This document shows positions 55,848-63,225 of a stretch of 64,000 nucleotides of DNA, in pieces; within the stretch, counting starts at the first letter, position 1; each line of letters starts with the position of its first letter. Both the position numbers and the translations under genes were made by a program. Source of the stretch: Nocardioides caeni (GTDB taxonomy: Bacteria > Actinomycetota > Actinomycetes > Propionibacteriales > Nocardioidaceae); the NCBI RefSeq assembly GCF_004912195.1, contig NZ_STGW01000006.1:75411-139410 (forward strand), in the 5' to 3' direction. The notes below the pieces were generated by a model that saw only the letters and a list, made by a program, of their open reading frames with translations, did no database searches and had not been told where the DNA came from.

Positions 55848-55863
55848 ATGAGAGTTCTCTCAT
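55848..55863. promoter_or_regulatory. Perfect 16-bp palindrome between terC and proline dehydrogenase
   Basis: ATGAGAGTTCTCTCAT is a perfect palindrome in the divergent spacer, upstream of both promoters. It looks like an operator for a dimeric regulator; the regulator is unknown. Confidence 0.5.
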
Positions 55864-55908
55864 GGTGCTCGGGAGCCGGCGCGGGGCGTCGGATAGGGAG
55901 TCTGTTTG

Positions 55909-55920
55909 TAGATTCGGGCC
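55909..55920 (+). promoter_or_regulatory. Probable -10 box of leaderless proline dehydrogenase mRNA
   Basis: TAGATT at 55909-55914 lies six bases before the ATG at 55921. Confidence 0.55.
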
Positions 55921-56853
55921 ATGCGACCGCTCCGGGACTCCCTGCTCTGGCTCTCCCGCAGCGGCACGGTCCGCGGGGCCGTCACGGCGTTCCCGCTGTC
56001 GGCGGCGGTGGTCCGCGGCTACGTCCCGGGCGAGACGGCTGCCGAGGCGATCGAGGTCGCACGGCAGCTGGCCGATGAGGGCATCGACACGACGATCGAC
56101 CATCTCGGCGAGGAGACCCTCGACGAGGAGCAGGCGCGCGCCACGGTCGCGGCCTACGACGACCTGCTCGGCGCGATCGCCGCGGCCGGCCTGCCTGCGC
56201 GGGCCGAGGTGTCGGTGAAGCTGACCGCGATCGGCCTGCGGCTCGAGGACGGTGAGCAGGTCGCGCTGGCGAACGCCCGCCGGATCTGTGCGGCGGCCTC
56301 CGCGGCCGGCACGACGGTGACGATCGACATGGAGGACCACACGACCACCGACGCGACGCTGCGGATCGTGGCGGCGCTGCGTGAGGAGCATCCCCGCACC
56401 GGGGTGGTGCTGCAGGCCTACCTGCATCGCACCGAGGCCGACTGCCGCGCGCTCGCGGGCCCCGGCAGCAGGGTGCGGCTGTGCAAGGGCGCCTATGACG
56501 AGCCGGAGGAGGTGGCGTTCAGCGACGCCGGCGACGTCGACCGGTCCTTCGTGCGGTGCCTGAAGGTGCTGATGGCCGGCGAGGGCTACCCGATGATCGC
56601 GACCCACGACCCGAGGCTGGTGGAGATCGCCTCCGCCCTGGCCAGCCGCTACGGACGGGCGCTGGGCACCTATGAGTTCCAGATGCTCTACGGCATCCGC
56701 CCGCAGGAGCAGCGGCGTCTCGTGGCGGCGGGGGAGCGGATGCGGGTCTACCTCCCCTACGGCCGCGAGTGGTACGGCTACCTGATGCGGCGACTGGCGG
56801 AGCGTCCGCAGAACCTGTCACTCTTCCTGACGTCCCTGATCTCGAAGAAGTGA
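55921..56853 (+). CDS. Proline dehydrogenase
   Basis: A 310-residue monofunctional FAD enzyme oxidising proline to pyrroline-5-carboxylate. EVSVKLTAIGLRL, DMEDHTTTD, VLQAYLHRTEADC, RLCKGAYDEP and the C-terminal FQMLYGIRPQEQRRL and YLPYGREWYGYLMRRLAERP line the flavin and substrate sites. No aldehyde dehydrogenase domain is fused. It lies directly before proC, which runs the reverse reaction. Its stop codon lies within the first unit of a 14-bp tandem repeat. Confidence 0.95.
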   Translation: MRPLRDSLLWLSRSGTVRGAVTAFPLSAAVVRGYVPGETAAEAIEVARQLADEGIDTTIDHLGEETLDEEQARATVAAYDDLLGAIAAAGLPARAEVSVKLTAIGLRLEDGEQVALANARRICAAASAAGTTVTIDMEDHTTTDATLRIVAALREEHPRTGVVLQAYLHRTEADCRALAGPGSRVRLCKGAYDEPEEVAFSDAGDVDRSFVRCLKVLMAGEGYPMIATHDPRLVEIASALASRYGRALGTYEFQMLYGIRPQEQRRLVAAGERMRVYLPYGREWYGYLMRRLAERPQNLSLFLTSLISKK

Positions 56854-56882
56854 GCTCGAAGAAGTGAGCTCGAAGAAGTGAG
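56841..56882. repeat. Three exact 14-bp tandem repeats across the stop and the proC start region
   Basis: CTCGAAGAAGTGAG is repeated at 56841, 56855 and 56869 without change. The first copy encodes the stop of proline dehydrogenase. Each copy contains GTGAG, giving a GTG in a different frame each time; the third is in the proC frame. Confidence 0.95.
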
Positions 56883-56892
56883 CGAGGCCCGC

Positions 56893-57705
56893 GTGACCAC
56901 CAGCAGCACCAGGCGCACCGCGGTCGTCGGCGCCGGCGTGATGGGCGAGACCCTGCTGTCCGGCCTGATCCGAGCCGGCCGCAGCGCCGCCGACCTGGTG
57001 GTCGTCGAGAAGCGTGAGGAGCGGGCCGCCGAGCTGGCCGAGAGGTACGGCGTCCCGGTGGTCGCCGACGTCGCCGCGGCCGCCGAGGCCGACACCGTCC
57101 TGCTGGTGGTCAAGCCGCAGGACATGGCCGACGTGCTCGCCGAGATCGCGCCCGCCCTGCGCCCCGGCCAGCTGCTCGTCTCGCTCGCCGCAGGCATCAC
57201 CACGAGCTTCATCGAGTCGCACGTGCCCGAGGGCGTGGCCGTCGTACGGGTCATGCCGAACACGCCGGCGCTGGTCGACGAGGGCATGGCGGCGATCTCC
57301 GCCGGCACCCATTGCGACGACGCGCACCTGGCGGAGGCGACCGACCTGCTCCGCTCGGTCGGTCGCGTGGTCGAGGTCCCGGAGAAGCAGCAGGACGCCG
57401 TCACGGCGATCAGCGGCTCCGGCCCGGCCTATGTCTTCTTCGTCGTGGAGGCGATGATCGAGGCGGGTGTCCACCTGGGCCTGCCCCGGACCGTGGCCCA
57501 CGAGCTCGCCGTCCAGACCCTCGTCGGCTCGGCGATCATGCTGCGCGAGACCAACGAGCACCCGGCGGTGCTGCGCGAGCAGGTCACCTCGCCGGGCGGT
57601 ACGACGGCCGCGGCGCTGCGTGAGCTGGAGGTGCACCGCGTGCGCGCGGCCTTCCTCGCCGCCCTCGAGGCGGCCCGGGACCGCTCCCGCGAGCTCGGCA
57701 GCTGA
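56893..57705 (+). CDS. proC: Pyrroline-5-carboxylate reductase
   Basis: A 270-residue NAD(P)H enzyme completing proline synthesis. RTAVVGAGVMGETLLSGL is the Rossmann motif, VKPQDM and RVMPNTPALVDEGM follow, and the C-terminal signature is REQVTSPGGTTAAAL. Counterpart of Rv0500. I chose the GTG at 56893 because GCGAGG precedes it by five bases. The in-frame GTG at 56878, inside the tandem repeat, would add five residues and has a weak site. Confidence 0.95.
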   Translation: MTTSSTRRTAVVGAGVMGETLLSGLIRAGRSAADLVVVEKREERAAELAERYGVPVVADVAAAAEADTVLLVVKPQDMADVLAEIAPALRPGQLLVSLAAGITTSFIESHVPEGVAVVRVMPNTPALVDEGMAAISAGTHCDDAHLAEATDLLRSVGRVVEVPEKQQDAVTAISGSGPAYVFFVVEAMIEAGVHLGLPRTVAHELAVQTLVGSAIMLRETNEHPAVLREQVTSPGGTTAAALRELEVHRVRAAFLAALEAARDRSRELGS

Positions 57706-57743
57706 TCCCAGCGTCAGCCAAGGTCAGCCAAGGTCAGCCTGGA

Positions 57744-58451
57744 TCAGGCGGCGCTCGACCAGCGCAGGTCGGCGAGCGCGCCCACGCGCTGCACCGGCGG
57801 GGCGGTGTCGCGGCCGGTGTAGCGGCCGTGCCGGTCGAGCAGCCGGGCCTGCAGACCTGCGGCACGGGCGCCGAGGACGTCGTGGCGCAGGGAGTCGCCG
57901 ACCATCAGCGTGCGGGACGGCTCGACGCTGAGCCCGGCGCAGGCGGCGTGGTAGGACCGCGGGTCCGGCTTGGCGGCCGGCAGCGCGGAGGAGGCGAACA
58001 CGGGGACGTCGGTGCGGAGCAGGCCGGTGCGGCGCAGCTTCTCGGTCTGGATGGACTGCTCGCCGTTGGTGAGGATGCCGACCGCGAGGCCCGCGGACAC
58101 CGCCCGGTCGAGGGTGGCAGCGGCGTCGTCGAACGCCCGCCAGGCCGCTCGGTAGCACCCCAGGAAGCCGGCGAACACGTCGTCGGCCAGCGCGTCGTCG
58201 GCCAGGTCCCAGCCCGGGAGGAAGGCGCGGATCCGCACCCGTCGCTGCTCGGCATGGGTCAGCTCGCGCCGCTGGGCCCGCTGATGGTGCCGGGCCTCGA
58301 GGGCGAACCACCGCTCGACATGGCCCTCGAGCTCGGCCGGGTGCTCAGCCAGGCCCAGCCCGGCGAGCCAGGTCCGCAGGCCCCGGTCCGCAGCGCCGCG
58401 GTGGTCGAACAGGGTGTCGTCCAGGTCGAGGAGCAGCGCCTGGATCGTCAT
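57744..58451 (-). CDS. HAD family hydrolase
   Basis: A 235-residue phosphatase-like protein. Motif I LLLDLDDTLFDHRG gives the nucleophile near Asp 9. GILTNGEQ (motif II), KPDPRSYHAA (motif III) and VGDSLRHDVLGARAAG (motif IV) are all present. The helical cap is of the type seen in YjjG/phosphoglycolate-like enzymes. Substrate unknown. The ATG at 58451 follows CAGACT by seven bases. Convergent with proC. Confidence 0.9.
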   Translation of the reverse strand: MTIQALLLDLDDTLFDHRGAADRGLRTWLAGLGLAEHPAELEGHVERWFALEARHHQRAQRRELTHAEQRRVRIRAFLPGWDLADDALADDVFAGFLGCYRAAWRAFDDAAATLDRAVSAGLAVGILTNGEQSIQTEKLRRTGLLRTDVPVFASSALPAAKPDPRSYHAACAGLSVEPSRTLMVGDSLRHDVLGARAAGLQARLLDRHGRYTGRDTAPPVQRVGALADLRWSSAA

Positions 58452-58676
58452 GATCCGCAGTCTGCCAGCGCCCGCCGACACCGCTGCAGGGGTATCACAA
58501 CGGTGTAGTTCCCGCGCCTCGTGCGGCGTCAGGTCAAGCCGACACGCCGCGTCCCAAAAGTTTCACTAGACAAAGCCTTCCCCATGAGTCACATGCGGCC
58601 CTATTCTCACGCAGAGGCGTCCGCAGAATTCACAGTCGGGGAAGGCGGTGACGGACGCGCAGAAAGCGTGGTTGTC

Positions 58677-58892
58677 ATGACTCCTCCTTCGCGTGAGCGT
58701 GCCGAGTCCCTCCCGGACCCCAAGTTCCTCACCATCGCCGAGGTCGCCTCGATGATGCGTGTGTCCAAGATGACCGTCTACCGCCTCGTCCACAACGAGG
58801 AGCTCCCCGCCGTCCGCGTCGGCCGCTCCTTCCGTGTCACCGAGGACAGCGTCAACGAGTACCTCCGCAAGTCCTATTACTCCGCTGGATAG
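58677..58892 (+). CDS. bldC: BldC-family MerR-like DNA-binding protein
   Basis: A 71-residue regulator made almost only of a winged helix-turn-helix: FLTIAEVASMMRVSKMTVYR followed by LVHNEELPAVRVGRSFRV. It corresponds to Streptomyces BldC and M. tuberculosis Rv0500A. Longer open frames upstream run through the promoter region and are not supported. About 190 bases precede it with an AT-richer patch (CCTATTCTCAC, GAATTCACAG) that probably holds its promoter. The 124-bp element starts two bases after the stop. Confidence 0.93.
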   Translation: MTPPSRERAESLPDPKFLTIAEVASMMRVSKMTVYRLVHNEELPAVRVGRSFRVTEDSVNEYLRKSYYSAG

Positions 58893-58893
58893 G

Positions 58894-59017
58894 CCGAGCG
58901 CGTCGCCCTGTCGTGATCGTCCGCACCGCCGCTCGCTTCGCTCGGGCGGCGGAACGGTCACGACGCGGCTTCGCCGCCGGGGCGCCGCGCTGCCGGCCCG
59001 CGGTTGTCTCTCGTAGG
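58894..59017. repeat. 124-bp structured repeat, copy 2 (after bldC)
   Basis: Same ends, length and 3' half as the copy at 41931. Its long stem pairs GTCGTGATCGTCCGC with GCGGAACGGTCACGAC around CCGCC/GGCGG and the loop CTCGCTTCGCTCG. The stem sequence differs from copy 1 but pairing is kept. Confidence 0.85.
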
Positions 59018-59061
59018 TCCTGCCGCCGCCTGGAGGCCACCCCTGCGTAGTTCGTGGTGCA

Positions 59062-59127
59062 CGAGGTGCGTGGGTTTCTCGCACGAGGTGCGTTGGTTTC
59101 TCTGTCGAGGTGTGGAGGTTTCTCCTC
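59062..59127. repeat. Three-unit tandem repeat with 22-bp period
   Basis: Units at 59062, 59084 and 59106 share CGAGGTGYG..GGTTTCTC with the array at 5866. A partial unit may precede at about 59048. Confidence 0.85.
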
Positions 59128-59307
59128 GAGCCCGCTCCGCGCTGCGCCGTACGACGCCCGCGGCTGCTGAGACGTGCGTCCCATCCCGGACGCTGATTCA
59201 CTGCGCCCACCGACTCCCCGATAGGCTGAGCCGGAGCTCCGGGGACTGCCCGGAGCGCCGTAGCACCGTCGGACGGGCAATCGTCCGACGCATTGGAGAG
59301 GTTCCAC

Positions 59308-59409
59308 GTGGGTTCTGTCATCAAGAAGCGCCGTAAGCGCATGGCGAAGAAGAAGCACCGCAAGCTGCTGAAGAAGACGCGCGTCCAGCGTCGCAAGCTC
59401 GGCAAGTGA
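59308..59409 (+). CDS. 33-residue AURKAIP1/COX24-domain ribosomal-type peptide
   Basis: A very short, extremely basic protein starting [20 protein letters not shown] and ending with RKLGK. It matches the family represented by Rv0500B, present next to bldC in actinobacteria and found with the small ribosomal subunit (bTHX/bS22-like). The GTG start follows GGAGAGG by six bases, a strong site fitting a ribosomal gene. Confidence 0.9.
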   Translation: MGSVIKKRRKRMAKKKHRKLLKKTRVQRRKLGK

Positions 59410-59484
59410 GGCGCGCGGCCCGTCGGGGCCGCGGCCGTCGCCGCGCCTCCGGGCGCGGCGCCTGAGGCGGAGGAGTCGTTGAGG

Positions 59485-60567
59485 ATGAGCGCCGGACGCA
59501 CGGTCCTGGTCACCGGGGTCTCTCGCGACCTCGGCAGGACGTTCGCGCGCACGCTCGCGACCGACCCGGGCGTCGATCGCGTGATCGGCGTCGACGTCAT
59601 TCCTCCGCGCGGCGACCTGGGTGATGTCACCTTCGTGCGGGCCGACATCCGCAACCCGGTGATCGCCAAGGTGATCGCCAAGGAGGACGTCGACACCGTC
59701 GTCCACATGAGCGTCATCGCCACCCCCGGCTCCGCCGGCGCGCGCGGCACGATGAAGGAGCTCAACGTCATCGGGACGATGCAGCTCCTCGCCGCCTGCC
59801 AGAAGTCCGACCAGGTGCGCCAGCTCATCGTGAAGTCCTCGACGACGGCCTATGGCGCGAGCAACCGCGACCCGGCCATGTTCACCGAGGAGATGGAGCC
59901 GCGGCGGCCTCCCCGCACCGGCTACGCCAAGGACGTCAGCGAGGTCGAGCGCTACGTGCGCGGCTTCGCCCGCCGCCGGCCCGACGTCGACGTCACGCTG
60001 CTGCGCTGCGCCAATGTCATCGGCGCGCGCGTCGTGAGCCCGGTGACCTCGTACTTCCGGCTGCCGGTCGTGCCGACCGTGCTCGGCTACGACCCCCGGT
60101 TGCAGTTCCTCCACGAGTCCGACCTCAACCGGGCTCTGCGCCATGCCGTCGTCGCTGGCCGGCCCGGCACCTTCAACATCGCCGGCGACGGGCTGCTGGT
60201 CCTGTCCCAGGCGTTGCGCCGGATGGGCCGCGCGAGCGTGCCCCTGCCCGCGTTTGCGTTCGGCGGTCTCGGATCCGCACTCAAGTCGGCCCGTCGTGCC
60301 GACCTGTCCCCGGAGCTCGTCTCCTTCCTCACCTACGGTCGCGGGGTCGACACCACTCGCATGCGCACCGAGTTCGGCTTCGAGCCCCACTACTCCACGG
60401 CGGGCGCGTTCGAGGAGTTCGCGGCGACCCTGCCGCCCGCGGCCCGTCGGTCGGAGCGCGCGCTCGCTGCGCTCGCCGACCGACTCCCCCCGGTCGACGA
60501 CGACCGACCCGCCCAGCTCACCGTGGCCCCCGCCTCGCTGGCCGTGGCCCCCGTCCCGGAGGTGTAG
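59485..60567 (+). CDS. NAD-dependent epimerase/dehydratase (SDR family)
   Basis: A 360-residue extended SDR protein, counterpart of Rv0501 (GalE2). VLVTGVSRDLGRTFARTL is a Rossmann motif somewhat off the usual GxxGxxG. The active-site triad candidates are the Ser/Thr in KSSTTAYGA and Tyr/Lys in GYAKDVSE. The C-terminal 40 residues are Pro- and Ala-rich. The ATG at 59485 follows GGAGGAG by nine bases; the in-frame TTG at 59479 is too close to that site. It is coupled to the acyltransferase gene five bases downstream. Confidence 0.88.
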   Translation: MSAGRTVLVTGVSRDLGRTFARTLATDPGVDRVIGVDVIPPRGDLGDVTFVRADIRNPVIAKVIAKEDVDTVVHMSVIATPGSAGARGTMKELNVIGTMQLLAACQKSDQVRQLIVKSSTTAYGASNRDPAMFTEEMEPRRPPRTGYAKDVSEVERYVRGFARRRPDVDVTLLRCANVIGARVVSPVTSYFRLPVVPTVLGYDPRLQFLHESDLNRALRHAVVAGRPGTFNIAGDGLLVLSQALRRMGRASVPLPAFAFGGLGSALKSARRADLSPELVSFLTYGRGVDTTRMRTEFGFEPHYSTAGAFEEFAATLPPAARRSERALAALADRLPPVDDDRPAQLTVAPASLAVAPVPEV

Positions 60568-60572
60568 GTCCC

Positions 60573-61865
60573 ATGGCTGACGCCGAGATCATCCCGATCG
60601 GCACCCGCGGACAGCCCGGCCGCGCCACCGGCACCCGTCCGTCCTCGGCCGCGCGCGGCCTCGCGCCCGGTGCCGCGAAGAAGCCGACCCGCAAGGGCGC
60701 GGACGCCGCGGCCCCCACCGAGTCCGCCACTGCCGCAGGCAAGCCCGCTGACACGCGCAAGCCCGCTGACACGCGCAAGCCCGCCGCCCAACGGTCCGCT
60801 GCCCCGAAGGCCGCCGCGAAGCCCGCCGCCGAGCCCGCCCCTGCGGCTCCGCGCGACGACGATCCCGTGATCCGCACCGCCTCCCTCCTCGACCCGCCGG
60901 CCGCGTCGGCGCTGCCGGAGCAGGCCCGCCCCGCCGCCCGCACCGAGGAGCGCGGCGCCGGCCCGCTTGCCGGGATCCCGATCGGTGACTGGCTCGCCGC
61001 CTTCCAGCACGCGGCCCGCGAGCTGTTCGGTGACCAGTGGGAGCCGCAGCTGGCCCGCTTCCTGGCATTCCTGCGGCGACGGGTCACCGGTGACTACGCC
61101 GTCGACGAATACGGCTTCGATGCCGAGATCACCGAGCAGTTCTTCATGGCGGCGCTGCGTCCCATCGCCCAGAAGTGGTTCCGCATCGAGGTCCGCGGTG
61201 TGGAGAACATCCCGACCACCGGCGGCGCCCTCGTGGTGTCCAACCACTCCGGGACCATCCCGGTCGACGGCCTGATGACGATGGTGTCGATCCACGACCA
61301 GACCGGTCGCTTCCTGCGTCCCCTCGGCGCCGACCTCGTCTTCCGCATGCCGGTCGTGGGGACCGTGGCCCGCAAGGGCGGCGCCACGCTGGCGTGCAGC
61401 GAGGACGCGGAGCGGATGCTGCGCGGCGGCGAGCTCGTCGGGGTCTGGCCCGAGGGCTTCAAGGGGATCGGCAAGCCGTTCTCCGACCGCTACAAGCTGC
61501 AGCGCTTCGGGCGGGGTGGATTCGTCTCCGCCGCTCTGCGCACGGGGGTGCCGATCGTCCCGCTGTCGGTCGTCGGCGCCGAGGAGATTTATCCGTTGGT
61601 CGGCAACATCCCGTCGCTGGCCCGCCTGCTCGGGGTGCCCTACATCCCGATCACGCCGTTCTTCCCGCTGCTCGGCCCGCTCGGCCTGGTCCCGCTGCCG
61701 TCGAAGTGGCTGCTCGAGTTCGGTGAGCCCATCCGCACCGACGAGTACGACGCCGGAGCGGCCGAGGATCCGATGCTGGTCTTCAACGTGACCGACCAGG
61801 TCCGCGAGACCATCCAGCAGACGCTCTACAGCCTGCTGATGCAGCGGCAGTCCGTCTTCCGCTGA
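60573..61865 (+). CDS. 1-acyl-glycerol-3-phosphate acyltransferase-like (PlsC) protein
   Basis: A 430-residue protein matching Rv0502. The first 130 residues are a low-complexity Ala/Lys/Pro stretch that includes an 18-bp tandem repeat (KPADTR twice). The PlsC domain spans about 185-420. The acceptor motif reads VSNHSGTIPVDG, so His and Asp are six residues apart instead of the usual four; this appears to be a subfamily trait. WPEGFKGIGKPF is the second motif. It probably acylates a phospholipid or glycolipid at the membrane. Confidence 0.87.
   Translation: MADAEIIPIGTRGQPGRATGTRPSSAARGLAPGAAKKPTRKGADAAAPTESATAAGKPADTRKPADTRKPAAQRSAAPKAAAKPAAEPAPAAPRDDDPVIRTASLLDPPAASALPEQARPAARTEERGAGPLAGIPIGDWLAAFQHAARELFGDQWEPQLARFLAFLRRRVTGDYAVDEYGFDAEITEQFFMAALRPIAQKWFRIEVRGVENIPTTGGALVVSNHSGTIPVDGLMTMVSIHDQTGRFLRPLGADLVFRMPVVGTVARKGGATLACSEDAERMLRGGELVGVWPEGFKGIGKPFSDRYKLQRFGRGGFVSAALRTGVPIVPLSVVGAEEIYPLVGNIPSLARLLGVPYIPITPFFPLLGPLGLVPLPSKWLLEFGEPIRTDEYDAGAAEDPMLVFNVTDQVRETIQQTLYSLLMQRQSVFR
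60741..60784 (+). repeat. 18-bp in-frame tandem repeat in the acyltransferase gene
   Basis: AAGCCCGCTGACACGCGC at 60741 and 60759, with a partial third unit at 60777. It encodes KPADTR twice in the disordered N-terminal region. Confidence 0.9.
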
Positions 61866-61964
61866 CCGGGCCAACCGGGCCAACGGGTCCGATGGGCCGT
61901 CACGGCCTGCTGGTGCCGATCCGCGACGTGGACCGGCTGACCCTCGCGGGAGCCCGCGCGGGCG

Positions 61965-63092
61965 TCAGGAGCCGCCGAGCAGCCCGTTGAGGAGGCCGGC
62001 GACGCCGCCCGTGAGACCACCGATGACAGTTTCCTCGCCCGCGTCGCCGCCGTTGCCGGTCACGCCGTCGACAGCGCCCTTCACGGTGTCCTTGACCTTG
62101 TCGACCGTCTTGTCGATCACGGTCGTCGGGTCGCTGCCGGGGATGTCGGTGACCGTCTCGACGGGCGAGGCGGGCGGCTCCGACTCCTCGGCGGCCGGGG
62201 CCGATCCGCCCTTGGTCGGCCGGGAACTCGGGGCGGGACCGGTCGGACGACCCGGGTTGGTCACCGAGGCGGCCGACGGCAGGTCGACGTCGAGCACCGA
62301 GCTCAGCGCCTGGGTCGCGAAGTCGGGCAGCTGCGTCACGTCGCCGTCGGCGCAGACCGGGCAGAGCTCGAAGGCCGCGAGGTCGATCTGGCGCACCGTC
62401 TGCGTGGCGGTGATGAGCATCGACCGACTGTCCTCGGGGACGAGAGGGCCGAGCGCGCCGAGCAGGTCCATGCTGTCGGCGGCGAAGGAGCGCACGTGCG
62501 CGATGGCGTCCTCGTTGCCGGACGTCGCGTAGTCGTCGAGGGCGAACTCGGAGGCCTGCTCGGCCTGGTCGGTGAAGTCCTGCAAGGTCTCGGACACCGC
62601 GTCGGCGTCGGCGTCGCGAGCCGTCAGCTCCTGGACCTCGGACAGGCGGGCCTCGGCGTGCGAGATGAGCGTGTCGGCCTTGCCGGCCCCGTCGGACTGC
62701 AGGTTGGTCTGGGCGTTCTCGATCGCCCGCTTGATCGGATAGAGCACGTCGCCGGGCAGGGCGTCCTGCGCGGCCATTGCCATGGAGCCGGTCGCGGAGA
62801 CGACGGCGAAGCCGCCGACGACGGCAGCGAGGCGGCGCTCGCGGGAGCCACGGCGCTGACGCGGGGTCAGTCGGGCGGCGAGGTCGTCCTCGACCCGTGC
62901 CGGCTCACGCTCGGCGGCAGCCACCAGCTGGGTGCGCAGGGACGTGACGAACTCGGGACGCGCGGTCGGTGCCGGCACGGCGCGCAGCGCGGCGACGAGC
63001 TCGAGCAGGTCTGCCCGATCACCGGGCTCGCCCTTGCCCGACACGAGCGCGTGGAACTCGTCCGCGCCTCGGGACCAGCCGTTGCCCCGCAT
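61965..63092 (-). CDS. DUF5667 membrane protein, probable anti-sigma factor
   Basis: A 375-residue protein just downstream of the sigma gene. The first 80 residues are cytoplasmic and helical and could bind sigma. One membrane helix (about 90-110, RRLAAVVGGFAVVSATGS) is followed by LPGDVLYPIKRAIENAQ, the DUF5667 signature, and by a long extracytoplasmic helical region with ELCPVC near 240 and a Gly/Pro/Ser-rich tail. The arrangement resembles BldN and its anti-sigma RsbN. The start may be ATG 63092, or GTG 63104 four codons earlier. Confidence 0.78.
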   Translation of the reverse strand: MRGNGWSRGADEFHALVSGKGEPGDRADLLELVAALRAVPAPTARPEFVTSLRTQLVAAAEREPARVEDDLAARLTPRQRRGSRERRLAAVVGGFAVVSATGSMAMAAQDALPGDVLYPIKRAIENAQTNLQSDGAGKADTLISHAEARLSEVQELTARDADADAVSETLQDFTDQAEQASEFALDDYATSGNEDAIAHVRSFAADSMDLLGALGPLVPEDSRSMLITATQTVRQIDLAAFELCPVCADGDVTQLPDFATQALSSVLDVDLPSAASVTNPGRPTGPAPSSRPTKGGSAPAAEESEPPASPVETVTDIPGSDPTTVIDKTVDKVKDTVKGAVDGVTGNGGDAGEETVIGGLTGGVAGLLNGLLGGS

Positions 63093-63162
63093 CACCGTGA
63101 CCACCCTCGCATCGCGCTTCGCCGCAACGTGGTCGCGACGACCTCGTTGCCCTGTCGAAGGT

Positions 63163-63191
63163 CCAACGACCTGGAGACGGTGCTGGTTACG
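63163..63191 (-). promoter_or_regulatory. Possible BldN-type promoter of the anti-sigma gene
   Basis: On the minus strand CGTAAC (63191-63186), 17 bases, CGTTGG (63168-63163). From memory, the Streptomyces sigma-BldN promoter is CGTAAC-N16-CGTTGA, and rsbN is under sigma-BldN control. The match is close, not exact. Confidence 0.5.
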
Positions 63192-63225
63192 GTGCGACCG
63201 GTCACTCCGGCATAGTCCGAACGGA

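Larger units (their letters stand above)
58893..59307. other. Gene-free stretch carrying two repeat families
   Basis: Between bldC and the 33-residue gene lie the second 124-bp structured element (58894-59017), the three-unit 22-bp array (59062-59127) and the promoter region of the small gene. CGTACGACGCCCG at about 59148 also follows the 5866 array. No credible gene is seen. Confidence 0.75.
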
